From NCBI GenBank assembly GCA_011947345.1, contig JAAVTG010000586.1, forward strand, positions 981,915-1,045,914: a stretch of DNA of 64,000 bases, written 5' to 3'. Positions 34,391-45,859 of this stretch are shown piece after piece. Position 1 is the stretch's first letter. The number at the start of each line of letters is the position of its first letter. This stretch comes from Phytophthora quininea. Lineage: Eukaryota > Oomycota > Peronosporomycetes > Peronosporales > Peronosporaceae. The position numbers and the translations under genes were made by a program. The notes under the pieces were generated by a model, which was given only the letters and a program-made list of their open reading frames with translations, did no database searches and was not told where the DNA came from.

Positions 34391-36175
34391 TCGGAAATTA
34401 CTCAAGTGGGGCGCCTCCACGCCACTCCTCGGCAATGAGGCTAATCTACACTGGTTTCGCCCCAACGAGAGCCCAAACGAGATGATCCTTGGAAACGGAA
34501 TCTTTCCTCTACCAATTTGCTGCACTTCCTCGCACGCTGTTAATGAACTTCCCGCAGCTTTTATTACGACACCACAACAGCTCTGAGGTACGGTGTATGG
34601 CGTTGCCCGAGGATCATCCTACGACAGCCTACATAGCGGAGGACGATCAAGGACCGGTACTTACAATACATGCGGGAGTCGACTGAGAGGTCAGCCGCTG
34701 TATGGTAAGTTCACACTCGGATCTAGTTCGAACTCTCCACTCATCCTGAGCCCTGAAGTTCAAGTGCAGTATGTGCACCCGCACCCGAGACTGGCGAGAA
34801 TGGTGTGACTTTGGGTCGGAAAGAGACGATGGTCGCAAACCCGCAGACACTACAAAGAAGTAGTAGCAGCTTCATCACGACGTCGTCGCCACGAACAAGC
34901 GGCAAAGATCGCACAGCGCTGGGCGGATCAAAACAGCAGCACCGCAGTCGGCCTTGGCAACCTAGAGTGGTGACGCATCCGGAAAATCGCCGGGCTGGGG
35001 CCATGGGGCGAACAGATACTGCTACGTCTCACAAAACCATGCTTTCCCACTATACGACCTGACCCAGGCGTGCATCGGGTGACCTTACCCCAGCTGCATT
35101 AGAGTGCGATGGACCACGATGCATCATGTGTTCTGGGAATGCCCAGCAGCTGCAATGCTAAGGAAAGACTTTTTACGTAGTTGGGAATCGCTCGGTCTAC
35201 AAACCTCCTCGTATGAAGAAGACATCTATGAGCTTCATCTTCCGGTAATGCCGTACAAGATTTGAGAAATCGCGGAAGATGTTTTCCCGCTGCTTCCGAT
35301 AGGTGAGCAGGACCAGCTCACTGCAGCTGTTACACAACTAGCAGAAAGCTGCTGGAGACTTGGGGCAGCGCTTTATCTCCACGCAGTCTGGCGCTGGAGG
35401 GTAGCATTCTTTGATGAAGCCAATATCGTCACCGCCTCGTATGTCAGGGCAACATTTGCGGCTCGGCTTCGACAAGGCTACCAAACGGCCCACCTCCATT
35501 GCACCCCTCGAAATACACCCCATGCCATTCTACGCGCAACTTCGGTACTCCGCCGTGCACTTTTCGAGCGGTGGCCCGACTTGCAGGAGCCGATCTGTCG
35601 TCGATCTGGTAAGTACTTGCTCTTCTTTGATGGGGGCTTGCGGGGCAATCCAGGTCCCGAAGGATGTGGTGCGCCTGTACTCCACGTCGGCAGCACATTA
35701 GTGGACTCAACTCCTTGCTGGTACATCAGCATGTCATACACCGACAAACGAACCACAAACAACATGGCTGAAAGTCTCGGTCTACTACACGGGCTCAAAG
35801 CCTGCCGTCAGCACCACTGGACTCCCGTTCATGTCATCGGTGATAGTGCCATGATCATATAGCAACATGCCCCCAGACTCCACCGATTGCACATCATCTC
35901 AAATCCGTTTACTGGCAGTGTCGTCGGCTGGCCGCATCGATTCCAGTGCTTTCCTGGCAACCCCACCTGCGAGCGTATAACCGAACGGCGGATGCATTGG
36001 CTAACTTAGCCATGGACAACAAGAGAAGCGTTCAAGGCTCCCCTTTGGGGTCGACTATAAATTCATACTGGAACAAGGCGCTAGCCCACAGGCGAGCCGA
36101 TATTGGACACTGGCTTGCAAATAATTCGAATGAGGCTTTCTCGGAAGCCGGCTCTGACACCGTGTAAGGGTGTGA
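34391..36175 (+). pseudogene. LINE copy 2 tail: Cys/His motif and RNase H domain
   Basis: Near 35.09-35.16 kb a knuckle-like stretch reads ALECDGPRCIMHVFWECP. It is followed by a helical region to 35.58 kb and an RNase H domain: LLFFDGGLRGNPGPEGCG (first Asp), TTNNMAESLGLLHGLKAC (Glu) and VHVIGDSAMI (Asp). A TAG at 35861-35863 and later shifts break the rest, whose last parts lie near 36.0-36.17 kb. A C-terminal RNase H is typical of some LINE clades and is absent from LINE copies 1 and 3 here. Confidence 0.6.
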
Positions 36176-36179
36176 GGGG

Positions 36180-36480
36180 ACTCTGGAGCGGATCTGATCG
36201 ACTCCAGGGATGACAGCTACGACGAAAATGGCGTTGCTGGTACGGGGATAGGAAGTCGTTAGACATAGTTCAAGTGACATCAATGTAAGGCTATCGCCAA
36301 CACCTCAGCACCACCTGGGATCAGGATGCGATAGACGCTGGGCAACTTGCACTCAAGCCATGCAAGTTCAACTGCAACATCAACGCGCCACTGCGAAAGC
36401 CGGCAGCGCCGACGAAACCCCATAGTTTTCTTTTTCATTCTCAATTTTCCAACAAACAAACACAGTTGAGTCTCAATACG
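36180..36480. other. Short non-coding stretch between LINE copies 2 and 3
   Basis: Nothing recognisable, apart from a run of CAAACAAACACA at about 36.45 kb. Confidence 0.3.
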
Positions 36481-36483
36481 CAT

Positions 36484-37120
36484 AAAGCGTTACAGATGGA
36501 TATTGTGGAGGAAGCCAAGTTTCTTCTACCAGTCCTTCTTGCATCAAATAATCCTGGTTTAGTGTGGAACACATGGAAGCAAAAGATGAAAGCGTACCTT
36601 AAACGATGTCAACATAACCTGCGTGCATCAAGATATGCTGACATAAATCTTGCTCGAGAACGTTTGGAAGAGTGTGCTGCACCCGTGACGACAGAAGATG
36701 CAAGCGAGCAAGACGAAATTAACTTCTATTTCGCCAGACAACGATACAAAGAATGTCATGATGAATGGAATACCTTTGGATGTAATCGGGGCTTTGAACA
36801 AACCGTGACTGCAGCTGAAAAAAGTACCAAGTTCTTCTTTCGGCCGCCACGATACGAACTTCGGAATACTCCATTTAGATCGATACGAACTTCTGCTGGT
36901 GAAGAATCAACCGATCCTACTGAAATCTGTCGTGGCTTTCAAGAGCATTGGGGGAAATTATTTGGCGACCCTCACTTCTCAGCTGAAGAATGAGAGATTG
37001 ACATGGCGTCTCAGCAAACCTTGCTTAATAGCATCGAGCGCCGACTATCCTCAGAGGCGACCAGGGGTCTTGACAGCGAATTGACCGCGGAAGAGTTTGC
37101 CTTTGCGATCAAGAAACTAA
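36484..37120 (+). pseudogene. LINE copy 3, piece 1 (endonuclease-RT linker)
   Basis: Frame 36466-36993 reads MDIVEEAKFLLPVLLASNNP, VWNTWKQKMKAYLKRCQHN, FFFRPPRYELRNTPFRSI and EICRGFQEHWGKLFGD, equivalent to the linker of copy 1. After a stop at 36991-36993 it continues ERRLSSEATRGLDSEL, AEEFAFAIKKL. The endonuclease domain is absent, so the copy is 5'-truncated. It is interrupted after GAAACTAA (37113-37120) by MULE-B. Confidence 0.6.
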
Positions 37121-37224
37121 GATTATTTTCATTCAGAAAAAAACTACATTTCATTTATGGGGACGTATTGCGTTCACAGTAGCTACGTTGTATTCAAGTG
37201 TGCCAAGCCTCCAACTGCCCTGAT

Positions 37225-37370
37225 AGTTCAGTTTTCGTACGGACAGTCTTATGTATTATATAAAGTTAGTGGAATTCCGAACTGAGTCTGCACTGACAGT
37301 TCAGTTCTCGTACGGACAGTCTAATATATTATATAAAGTTAGTAAGTTACCGACTGTGTCTGAATTTAGG
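37225..37370 (+). repeat. Two-copy tandem repeat with TATATAAAG, MULE-B 5' region
   Basis: Units at 37225-37297 and 37298-37370 (73-bp period) share GTTCAGTT-T/C-TCGTACGGACAGTCT and a TATTATATAAAGTTAGT segment. The TATA-like boxes lie about 60-220 bp upstream of the first coding segment, so this may be a duplicated promoter. Confidence 0.6.
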
Positions 37371-37439
37371 TCTGACATTGAAGCGACTTCTCTGAGTCAT
37401 TACACGACGCCGATCTGCAGTACGCCGACGACTCCCCAG

Positions 37440-39967
37440 CGACGATGCAGTTCAATCAAGCTTCCCGGTTCAAGATCGCAACGACCTGGTTAGTTCGTCA
37501 AGCGATAGCTCCTCCACTTTCTATCCATCGGATGATAGTGATGCCTGGAATGTGCAGGATGGGAGTAGCAGCGACATATACCACTACGGAAGCGAGGGTG
37601 AGCCAGCTACCGGCAGCGACAACGATGGACCAGATACCGCTCGACTTCGGGTCAGCGACGGCAATGCAGCGGTGGTTCGACACCCTATCACCTTCAACAC
37701 GAAAGAGCAAGGACGAGCAACTTTGGACGGCCTTGAGAATGCCCGCTTTACTGTTGCAAGCAACAACACCAGAGGTTCAAGATTGAGGTGTACCTCACAC
37801 GTGGCGTGTACGGCCGAGGCGCGCATTACCAAGGACAATAACGGCAAGTTTGTTCTGACGAGGAGTGGAGCACACGCGCAAATTGCTGCACCTCCTGAAG
37901 CTCAAAGGCGTGGCATTCACAAATCTTTTTGGCGGATATCGACAATCTGCTGCTCGGTGGCCAAGGCCCGCAAAGGTGTTTGAACACACTGCGTATGCGG
38001 TACAGCGGGTCAGAAGAACTATTGGCGTTGTTGCCAAGTGTGGGTCAGCTCAAGAATTGCGCTCAGAAGCTACGTAAGCATGGTGATTTCTCGATCACGA
38101 CGTTCGCGGACGTTATGGAATGGGCGGCTCCACGAATGTGTGCGACGTCGCTAAAACTGTTCGAGTACATGCGATACAGCCCTGGTCACGATTCAGCGCG
38201 TATTACTCGACAACCTTTCAGCTATCAGAACGAACAATTGGTATTGGATTGTTTCACGGACGAACTGGACAATGGCGACCAATCAATCGGAATAATCTTC
38301 ACGTCGAGGGGTTATTTCGAACTGTGTCCGGGACTATTGTCGGCCAACACCACAGTATTTTGGGCGTGACGGACGGAACGTACAAATTTCACTGCGGAGG
38401 TTGGACTCTTGTGTCATTCGGGACTTTCGGCCTCCGGTATACATCAACTCTGAAGTTTCAGCAGAAGTTTTATCCGATGACGTTCATATTTGTTCGCTTG
38501 GAGACTTCCCATGCATACGCGAAGCTATTCTCAGTCACGAAGCAACGATGCGAAGAGTTTTTGGAGGAAGCCTTGACCTGCAATATGGGTCATTGGATCA
38601 CTCAACAGCAATCGCTAATGCTTTCCGTGAGGTGTGGCCTGATATCAAGTTATTGAACTGCTGGCCTCACTTGGAACGGAAAGTCCGAGGCAAACGCAGC
38701 TTGCTGAGTGCCACGGATCGGTACAACGACATAGTCAAATTGCAATTGGAATACCTCAGCATGGATAGATTAGAAGAGCAGTTCGAAGCTCTGGCCGAAC
38801 TGGTCACGGACAATTGGATTGACCTGGGTGAGACGGAGTATGCCCAATGGCTACTCGATGAATACCTTTCCGATGACTGGGAACTGTGGTACTATACGGC
38901 AAGTGGTATGCCTGGTGTCGTCCCAAACCAGAACCCAATTGAGTCCCACCATCATGCTCTGAAGACGACTGCGATAACACACCTTCGAGCTTCAACTGGA
39001 CATGTCCTAGCGTCGTCGTTGCCAAAAGTACTAGTCCAATGCGTCATGGACATCGGCTAAGAGCCAATAAGGCATTACGCAGCTGGACCTGTGGACTCGG
39101 AAACATTGCTGGCGGCTATGTGTCTGTGCGGTGATGACAACCACTATCCCACCCATCGCAGGAAGTCCCGAACTGCTATCGCCAACATCCAGCGATATTA
39201 CTTCAACGCGGACTATTACGTTGTTCGGGACGACAACTTGAACGGGTTGAAGGTTAACGCCAACCGAACAAAAGTGTATCAGCGCTCAATTGACGGATCT
39301 CTCAAGTCACACGAGAAGGTTGAAAATGTCCAGCTGCGCTACCTCTCTCTCCATGTTGTGACCATACTTGAGCGCATTTCGTTCGACCACGACTGGAACT
39401 CACCGACATGGATTCTTGACGAGATCGAAACGATCAGACAAAAATTCAAGTGTGACTGCAAACCGTTCTATCAAACAGGATGGATTTGTGCTCACATACT
39501 CGCCTGTCTTCACCTTGTGGATAAACTCGATTTGGAAGTTATGCTGCGGAGTTTACCAGCTAAGACCACCAGGACGTCCCCGCAAGAACACCAGATGCCT
39601 CGACCGCGACCGCCCGCACCGATCCCAATACTCTGTGGATGCTCTTGTGTGGCGTCTTGTGGAGAAACCCGTCAGTGTGATAAACTGGAGCATACTTCGC
39701 GCGTGGACGCAAACAGACGCAGATGGAGTGGTTACTGAGCGCAATTACGTTGGCAAGATCAAAGCCCCTTCACGAGAGAGGTTAAACGGCTTTGGGAAGT
39801 TACTTCCGAAGAGCAAGAAGGCACGACCACGCTTGAAGTTGAGGAACTTGCTAGGTCAATCAACTATTCCTACCGAATGGGCCACAACATTGTCCCAAGC
39901 TAGGAGTGTTGATCCCTTGGTGATTTGTGTACCTGCATGTGACCAAGCAAAACCAAAGAAACAATGA
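37440..39967 (+). pseudogene. MULE-B transposase
   Basis: Order of segments: an acidic N-terminus (GSSSDIYHYGSEGEPATGSD), a putative DNA-binding region with Cys residues at 37.78-37.85 kb (RCTSHVACTAEARI, SGAHAQIAA), helical parts (LLALLPSVGQLKNCAQKL), the MULE core (VTDGTYKFHCGGW near 38.37 kb; YPMTFIFVRLETSHAYAKL), DIKLLNCWPHLERKVRG at 38.65 kb, and GVVPNQNPIESHHHALK at 38.92 kb, probably the region of the catalytic Glu. It ends with a SWIM finger, CDCKPFYQTGWICAHILACL, at 39.45 kb. Frame changes at about 37.97, 38.4 and 39.06 kb inactivate it. Confidence 0.65.
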
Positions 39968-40234
39968 CCAAGAATTCATTAAGTGCTGCAAAGAAAAATC
40001 AAAACGAAAAGAGGAGAAACAAAAACAAAAAATCGTGCGCAGCAGACTAGGGAGTAGGAAAGCTTACATTTCAAAACCAAAAATATTTTCACATCGTTTC
40101 TATCAATAATTGGCTGTTGCATGCGATAAATCCACCTGCATGACATATAGCCATAAAAACATAGAAAGCATCCAAAATGGACCGAAATAAAATGTAGCCG
40201 ATCAAAACATTAAAAAATCCGCCCCCGAAACTAA

Positions 40235-40540
40235 AACCTCACTCAGCACCGGGTCCAGACGGCTTCACCAGTGATTTTTTCGTCTAGATCCGGGTGCTTT
40301 TGGAGAAATACTTGCGATAGTTGTTGGATATCAATTGGAACGTGGAAGTCTACTTCCACATCAGCGATATTCCTCCGTGGCGTATCTGTTTAAAAAGGAG
40401 ACCGATCTGAACCGGGAAACTCTCGGCCGATCACTCTGATGCCCGTTGAGGTCAAGATATTATCGCGAGTATTAGTGAATCGTCTTGGACCACACATTTC
40501 TAAGTTAGTGCATCCGGATCAAAAGGGCTTTATACCGGGG
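40235..40540 (+). pseudogene. LINE copy 3, piece 2 (start of RT)
   Basis: Resumes with PHSAPGPDGFTSDFF (copy 1: SHSAPGPDRFTSAFY), YQLERGS- and YLFKKE-like blocks, and LVHPDQKGFIPG. It carries several stops and is cut at TACCGGGG (40533-40540) by MULE-C. Confidence 0.65.
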
Positions 40541-40790
40541 GAAGATTATTAACAGGGTCGTCTCCTGGTCAGGTCTGGCAATATGGTCTGATCACCAATG
40601 CAATAACTGGATGTACAATATTATTGAGGTCTGGGTTTTGGTCAGAAATAAAACATCCGCGATTGTGCGACTGTGGAGCAGTTATGAAACCTCTTTTGTT
40701 TTTGCTTTGCTAGGGCTCTCCATGCGTTCTCACTTTCATTCTCCAATTTCATCGGTAACTCTTATCGACGGCAGTCAACATTTCAAGATA

Positions 40791-42509
40791 ATGGCAGAAC
40801 GTAGAGAGGACGTCACTGTTTCTTCGGCACAGCACAATTCAGTTCAACCCCAGCGCCGCTACAATACTGTGTTGAATCTTCGAGGCTACCAGCACACTCG
40901 CGCGTGGTCTTCTAGACGCAAGACAGTATTTCGCTGCAGCTACTACAGAGGATCTGGCTGCAAGGGCAAGGTGGAGTACATCAGCGCTTTCGAGGAGTAT
41001 GGCAACTTTGTGCAGCATACATGCAGAGCGAACCACGCAGTATTGCCAAGGGTGACGGACGTCGCCGCCCAAATGCGAGCAGCTGTAGACGATCTTGCGC
41101 GGAGCGATATCTCCCTCTCCGCTCAGGCCATTTGGGCCCGTGTGGATGCTCAATTTTATGGTCCGAACTCGGCTCAAGCAGTGCTTGGGTTGTCACGGCA
41201 GCAGGTGCTTAGTCGGGTGTACCGTGCTCGTGACCGTCATTTTTATGGGAACATCCACGGACGCATCGAGATTCCTCCCCTCACGCGTGTACAGGACCGA
41301 CCGCTGAACTTTTTCCAGTTTCACTACATATGTGGATTTGATGACTCGACTTCTCCTCACAGGATTATCGGCTGGGCGCATCCTGAGCTGATAAGTCTGC
41401 TGAAGTACGCAGGAACAACAATATTCATTGATGGCATGTTTTGCTGTGTTCCTCGTGGCTTCAAGCAGTGCGTTGTTGTGATGGTATTCGATAGGTCGAC
41501 TGGTCATTACGTTCCCGTGTTCTACGTGCTCTCTACTTCTCGCGCAAATAATACCTACTGGGATATTTTGCACTTGGTATCCCAAGCTGCTGATCAACAG
41601 CTCGATCCAGCCGAAAGTCGTGTGCAACTTCGAGCAAGCTCTGATTCCAGCTATCCAAGTACAATTTCCCTAACGCCGACGTCATCGGCTGCCTCTTCCA
41701 TTTCAAATAAGCTGTCAGGCGAAAGATGAGAAAGCTGGGGATATCAAATCGTGCTGCGACTATTGCTATGGAACCAGGAGTCTTTAATATGCTCACAGTG
41801 GTGGCTCTCGAAGATGTTGCAGTTGGAGGTGTGGCATGGGTAAAGCGGCAAATTAAGAATCGTTGCCGAGCTCACGGAGTTTCTTACTGTCGCTCACGGT
41901 GGCGTCGTTTTCGGGCTTACTTTTCACGGAGTTGGATTATGAGCTTCCCTCTGGTAGTCTGGGTTGTCCACGGGATGTCTTCACGTCTCGTTGCACGCAC
42001 CAATAATCCCTTGGAGAGATTCAACAGGGAACTCAGCAGCGCTTTCTCGACACCCCATCCCAGCCTACCAACCTTCGTCGCGACTATTGAAGCTCTTTCT
42101 CGAGGCCATGTCACTACTCTTGGTGCAGTTAGAGGACATCAAGCCCAAGGCCGACCTTGAGAAACGATCACGCTTCCATCACCTGTTCCCCTCCCAGCGA
42201 CGGCGGAGTCATCAACCGAAGATGATGACGACGATGACACCGGGTTGGACTCGGATGAAGATAGTGGTAGCAGCGACCACGTCGGTGAGAGCCCACAGGA
42301 TGACAGAAGAAGCCCAAGGTTCTATGTCTGCTGATGAAGATACGTCTGCAGCCAGTCTTGCAATAGTCGAAGCTGATGCTTCTGACCATCAACTTTCTAG
42401 ACTTGCTGCTCACGATCCAGGATACTACTCGGACTCGTTTTACTACGTTTACAGTGAAGACAATGCAGGGGTAAGTGGAGACGAGAGTGAAGCCTCAAGC
42501 GACTGGTAA
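40791..42509 (+). pseudogene. MULE-C transposase (FLYWCH finger plus MULE core)
   Basis: ATG 40791 begins MAERREDVTVSS. A FLYWCH-like finger follows (YNTVLNLRGYQHTRAW, TVFRCSYYRGSGCKGK, FVQHTCRANH), then the MULE core: TTIFIDGMFCCVPRGFKQC (first catalytic Asp), GHYVPVFYVLSTSRANNTYW. Near 41.62 kb the frame shifts, and the motif where MULEs carry the second Asp (C-D-F-E) reads CNFEQAL. A TAA follows within FHFK-stop-AVR (41.71 kb). The later frame (41726-42160) has NNPLERFNRELSSAF, probably the Glu region, then an acidic Ser-rich tail to 42509. The substituted Asp plus shifts mean it is inactive. Confidence 0.7.
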
Positions 42510-42971
42510 AACTCATGTTGAAAGTAAGTGCAGAAACCGGCACTTCTCGATCGATTAAAGCGAGATTAAATTCACACCTGCATGACTTATCCAATATACT
42601 GCTTTTGCTTTACAAAAGACTTGGCTTGTGAGCTCATTATTCAGCTACAAACTGAATCGCACTGCGCGCAACCATTTTCGATAGAAGCACGTTGTAATAT
42701 CCTCCGCTAAAACTGAAGCGAGTATACAGTACATACTCTCTTAAGTACGATACAATTTATTTACAACGGTGGCATTCTGGCGCCGGTTTTTGAACCCGAC
42801 AAACGGGACGAAAAACCATTACAGACCTCAAAGCATCTTTACCTACGGAACAACCGGGCCAGAACTACACACCGTTGAGGAACTCGAACCTCGGTGCAGC
42901 GAATAACGGGGCAAATCACAATCCACTGCACCAGTTTTCAAGCCCAAATATCAGCTGGCACCAAACATATT
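42510..42971. other. MULE-C non-coding stretch left of the mariner insertion
   Basis: No ORF of note. A GAGGAACTCGAACCTC stem-like element on a possible tRNA-derived stretch lies at about 42.87-42.94 kb (minus-strand D-arm and T-arm-like words), too degenerate to call. Confidence 0.3.
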
Positions 42972-43137
42972 TATTGTCTGGGCCAAAATAGTTCGTACCG
43001 GGAAGACAAAATGCTCGACATTTCGACGCGTAGCTCAGCTAATAATAGGCGGACGAAGCCAAGCAGACCCGCAAAACGATGCCGAAACTCCCTCTTTCTG
43101 TAGGAATGAGCCTCATTTCACTATCACTGCTGCGGCG

Positions 43138-44650
43138 ATGACAAGAGGGAAGAAGACAAGTGCTGCTGAGCGAGCAATGATTGCGAGTGCCTACAAATAC
43201 TTCCTCGAAGGTCGTCAAGAAGGCCCACAACTGGCTGGCCGCACGCGCGAGTTGGTCCACAAGTGCATTGGGAAGCCTACTAGCACGATTGCGGACGTCT
43301 GGACGGCCTACAAGAAGAGCGAGAGCTCGAAGACCAGCGAGGTCAGTGCCGCCCAACGTTTTAGCGCTAAGTATTAAAAACCTCTCCGTATTAATATGAG
43401 TCATTTTACAGACCCCGAGCGAGATTGAACAACGAGGCCGACCTCGTTCCTACGAGGATGAAGACGTATCCCCTGTATCGCTGCCTACGTTCAAAAAAGC
43501 AACAAAGAGCGACAGCCCATCAGTGCACGACTGGTTTGTGACGAGGTTTTTAAGTGCACCTCCACTCAGATATCCCGGCGGTCTATGGGACGTCTCCTTC
43601 GACGACTTGGCTACAGATACGTAAAAGGAGAAAGTCGGCATTTCCTTGCTGACTCAGTCCAGAATGTGGCGGACAGAGCTAATTATTTGCAGCACAAAGT
43701 TGCTAATCGTGATCGCAACAAAAATCCTATCAGGCCTGAAGTATATCTTGACGAATCCTACGTGAACGTCAACCGCGTAAAAGGAAAGTCGTGGCTTGGA
43801 CCAGATAGAAAACGTTTTGCGGCAAGTGGCAAGGGAACTCGGTATGTGTTTAGCTTCTATTCATTTACAGAACCATCTAACCTTTGGTTGATCAGAATTT
43901 GTATGATTGGTGCAGGGGTTCTATACAGGCAGGGCAATGCCTTAAGAGGACAATTTGTTGAGATGTCTTTTCAAAATTGGGCGGCTAACCGTAAGGGTAG
44001 CGAGGGTGACTATCATGGCAACTTTGACCCTCCACAATTTGAAAGGTGGTTTACCGATTTGTGTCAGGAACTCAACACTACGCATGGACCATGTAATATT
44101 CACATGGATGGGGCTGCGTACCACAAGCGCAACATCTTACCAGCGCCCACAACACGCACAAAAAAATCTGACATCGTGCAGTGGCTGCTTCAAAATGGTA
44201 TGTACGTTTTACTTCTAGTTTCTTTTTACAGAATTTTAACTATAGCTTTTACAGGTATACAGCACGACGAAAAACTCTTCAAACCTCAGCTGCTAGAGTT
44301 GGTTCGGCTGCATAAACCACCTCCGTTTTACATGGCAATTGCTACGATATATGGGCATAGAGTTTTCTACACGCTCCCAACCACCCTGAACTCCAGCCCA
44401 TTGAGTTAAATATGAAAGGGTGGATAGGGAGGAATCGAATCCAGCAAAAACTATTGGAGAATTTGAAGAGAAGGTGGCCGCGATCAAAGAGCGAATTTTG
44501 TCGGAGCAATGGCAAGATGCGTACAAGGAGATTCAGAAAGAAGAAGACCGATATGTACAGGCACTGCAAGAGGAAGAGATCGAATGCGAAGACGCTGGAG
44601 AAGAAGAGCTCGCAAGCGAAGCGAGTGATAGCGATGAAGGATGCCTATGA
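43138..44650 (+). pseudogene. Tc1/mariner-like DDE transposase with ~55-nt introns
   Basis: Exon 1 starts at 43138 (MTRGKKTSAAERAMIASAYK, a helix-turn-helix-like start). The catalytic domain shows YLDESYVNVNRVKGKSWL (first Asp), NIHMDGAAYHKR (second Asp) and HPELQPIELN (acidic third residue). Two introns are well supported: 43842-43895 (GTATGT...ATCAG) and 44198-44254 (GTATGT...TTACAG). Removing them restores GTRICMIGAG and LQNGIQHDEK. A further intron or indel lies between 43.37 and 43.58 kb, with acceptor TTTTACAG at about 43.41 kb. Frame changes near 44.38 and 44.43 kb precede a Glu-rich tail (EECEDAGEEE-like) ending at 44650. Probably inactive, but only slightly decayed. Confidence 0.65.
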
Positions 44651-45009
44651 AATCTAATGCAGGAGCAATTGCTTGGATTTGCTGTATTGCTCCTTGGTTT
44701 TATTGCTCGACTGCATCAACACCTGGTAACCCTAAATTAAACCTAAACACCAGATGTTCCGGCATCTGTTCTTCTTCTAGGCCAATGACAGCCTCAGGTT
44801 TTGACTGATGATCGGTTAGCCCTAATGGAGCCCTTTCCCCAAACTTTTGGCTGGCCGAGAAAGTTTTTGGAGCGGCTGTAGCTCAATAACGACGCAGAAT
44901 TGGCCAAATCTGACCTCAAAATCGGAATCTACGCACGCGAATTACCCTTATATCAAAATATCGTATAGGGACAGTCACCATCTTCCACGTGTAATCCGAC
45001 CTTGAATTT
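44651..45009. other. Mariner 3' non-coding sequence
   Basis: No ORF. This is sequence between the transposase end and the right inverted repeat. Confidence 0.5.
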
Positions 45010-45161
45010 CGGTACGAACTATTTTGGCCCAGACAATAGTACCTAATATTGGCTCTTGCAGCGGAGGTCATGTCCGGGTCGGGGTCTGGAATTGTGGTCT
45101 GGAAAAATGCCAGACCTGTTTGTCAGACCTGACCAGGAGACGACCCTGTTAATAGTCTACC

Positions 45162-45792
45162 TACCGGGGCGTCGGATTGACCAGCAGCTAATGCTAGTCC
45201 GCGATCTCCAGCACTTAGAAACATTCCAAAAACGCAAAGGACTACCCACGTTCTTGGACTTCGCTAAGGCTTACGACCGCGTTAATCGTCCGTACCTCCT
45301 TCGAGTTTTGGAACGACAAGGATCTGGGCCTCGGTTTTTGGCGTGGATACGTCTATTGTACAACGACTCTAAATGTTCATTAATGGTCAACGGATGGGCG
45401 CAGGACTCGCTGACACCAACTCGAGGAGTGAAACAGGGAGATCCATTGTCTCCGTATCTGTTTGCTCACTCGTTGGAACCACTAGGAAATTTGTTACGCA
45501 CTCAAAGAGATTTAGGTGTCTTGGTGGGCCAAACATTACGAATCCCAGTGGGGTTCTTTGCTGACGACACTGTGCTATTCTCAAAAGGAAAGAAGGAGCT
45601 AAAAGAGCAGCTTCAAATTGTTGATGACTATTGTGGAGGATCTGGAGCTCGGCTGAGCCATAACAAAAGTGTGATAATGAGTCTCAACAGTAAACGTTCT
45701 GCTCCGCAAGTGTCACCGCCAAAATCACTGAAGCGCGGCGAAACCGTGCGATATCTTGGCATTCCGTTCGGCAATGGTGATACTTCAATTGG
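45162..45792 (+). pseudogene. LINE copy 3, piece 3 (RT core)
   Basis: Open frame through the RT: RRIDQQLMLVRDLQHLE, FLDFAKAYDRVNRPYLLRVL (catalytic Asp), GVKQGDPLSPYLFAHSLEPL, FFADDTVLFSKGKKEL (catalytic Asp pair) and VRYLGIPFGNGDTS. The RT palm is intact here, better kept than in copy 1. The frame leaves LINE sequence at about 45.79 kb, where the 14.9-kb block begins. The LINE resumes at 60.71 kb. Confidence 0.8.
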
Positions 45793-45859
45793 CTACCCGG
45801 GCCAGTGGGTCCCGGGGAGTCGTAGTTCGAGGAGTTTAATAGTACAGTGTACTAATAAT

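Larger units (their letters stand above)
37121..40226 (+). mobile_element. MULE-B inserted in LINE copy 3 (8-bp target duplication)
   Basis: The 8-mer GAAACTAA occurs at both junctions (37113-37120 and 40227-40234). Removing the segment joins FAFAIKKL to PHSAPGPDGF, which are adjacent in LINE copy 1. The ends share only a weak inverted similarity (CTACATTTCATTT against CTACATTTTATTT). The interior encodes a SWIM-finger MULE transposase. The element is 3.1 kb. Confidence 0.75.
42974..45036 (+). mobile_element. Tc1/mariner-type DNA transposon nested in MULE-C
   Basis: Terminal inverted repeats of 27 bp begin TTGTCTGGGCCAAAATAG (42974-43000 and 45010-45036) and match exactly. TA dinucleotides lie directly outside (42972-42973 and 45037-45038), the duplication typical of the superfamily. 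The 2.06-kb element contains a plus-strand DDE transposase with short introns. Exact TIRs suggest a fairly recent insertion, the last event at this site. Confidence 0.9.
40541..45160 (+). mobile_element. MULE-C inserted in LINE copy 3, hosting a Tc1/mariner element
   Basis: Inverted ends share a 31-bp identical core beginning TATTAACAGGGTCG (40547-40577 and 45124-45154), with a few mismatches outside it. TACCGGGG lies directly outside at 40533-40540 and 45162-45169, giving an 8- to 9-bp duplication (ATACCGGGG / CTACCGGGG). Removing the element rejoins DQKGFIPG with RRIDQQLML, matching FIPGRSIHHQVML in copy 1. The interior encodes a FLYWCH-MULE transposase and is split by a mariner element at 42974-45036. 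Confidence 0.9.

Noticed and set aside
42865..42945. Minus-strand tRNA-like or SINE-like stretch (GGTGCAGTGG, GGTTCGAGTTCC)
   Set aside because: The T-loop has an extra base, the acceptor stem does not pair and no anticodon arm was found.
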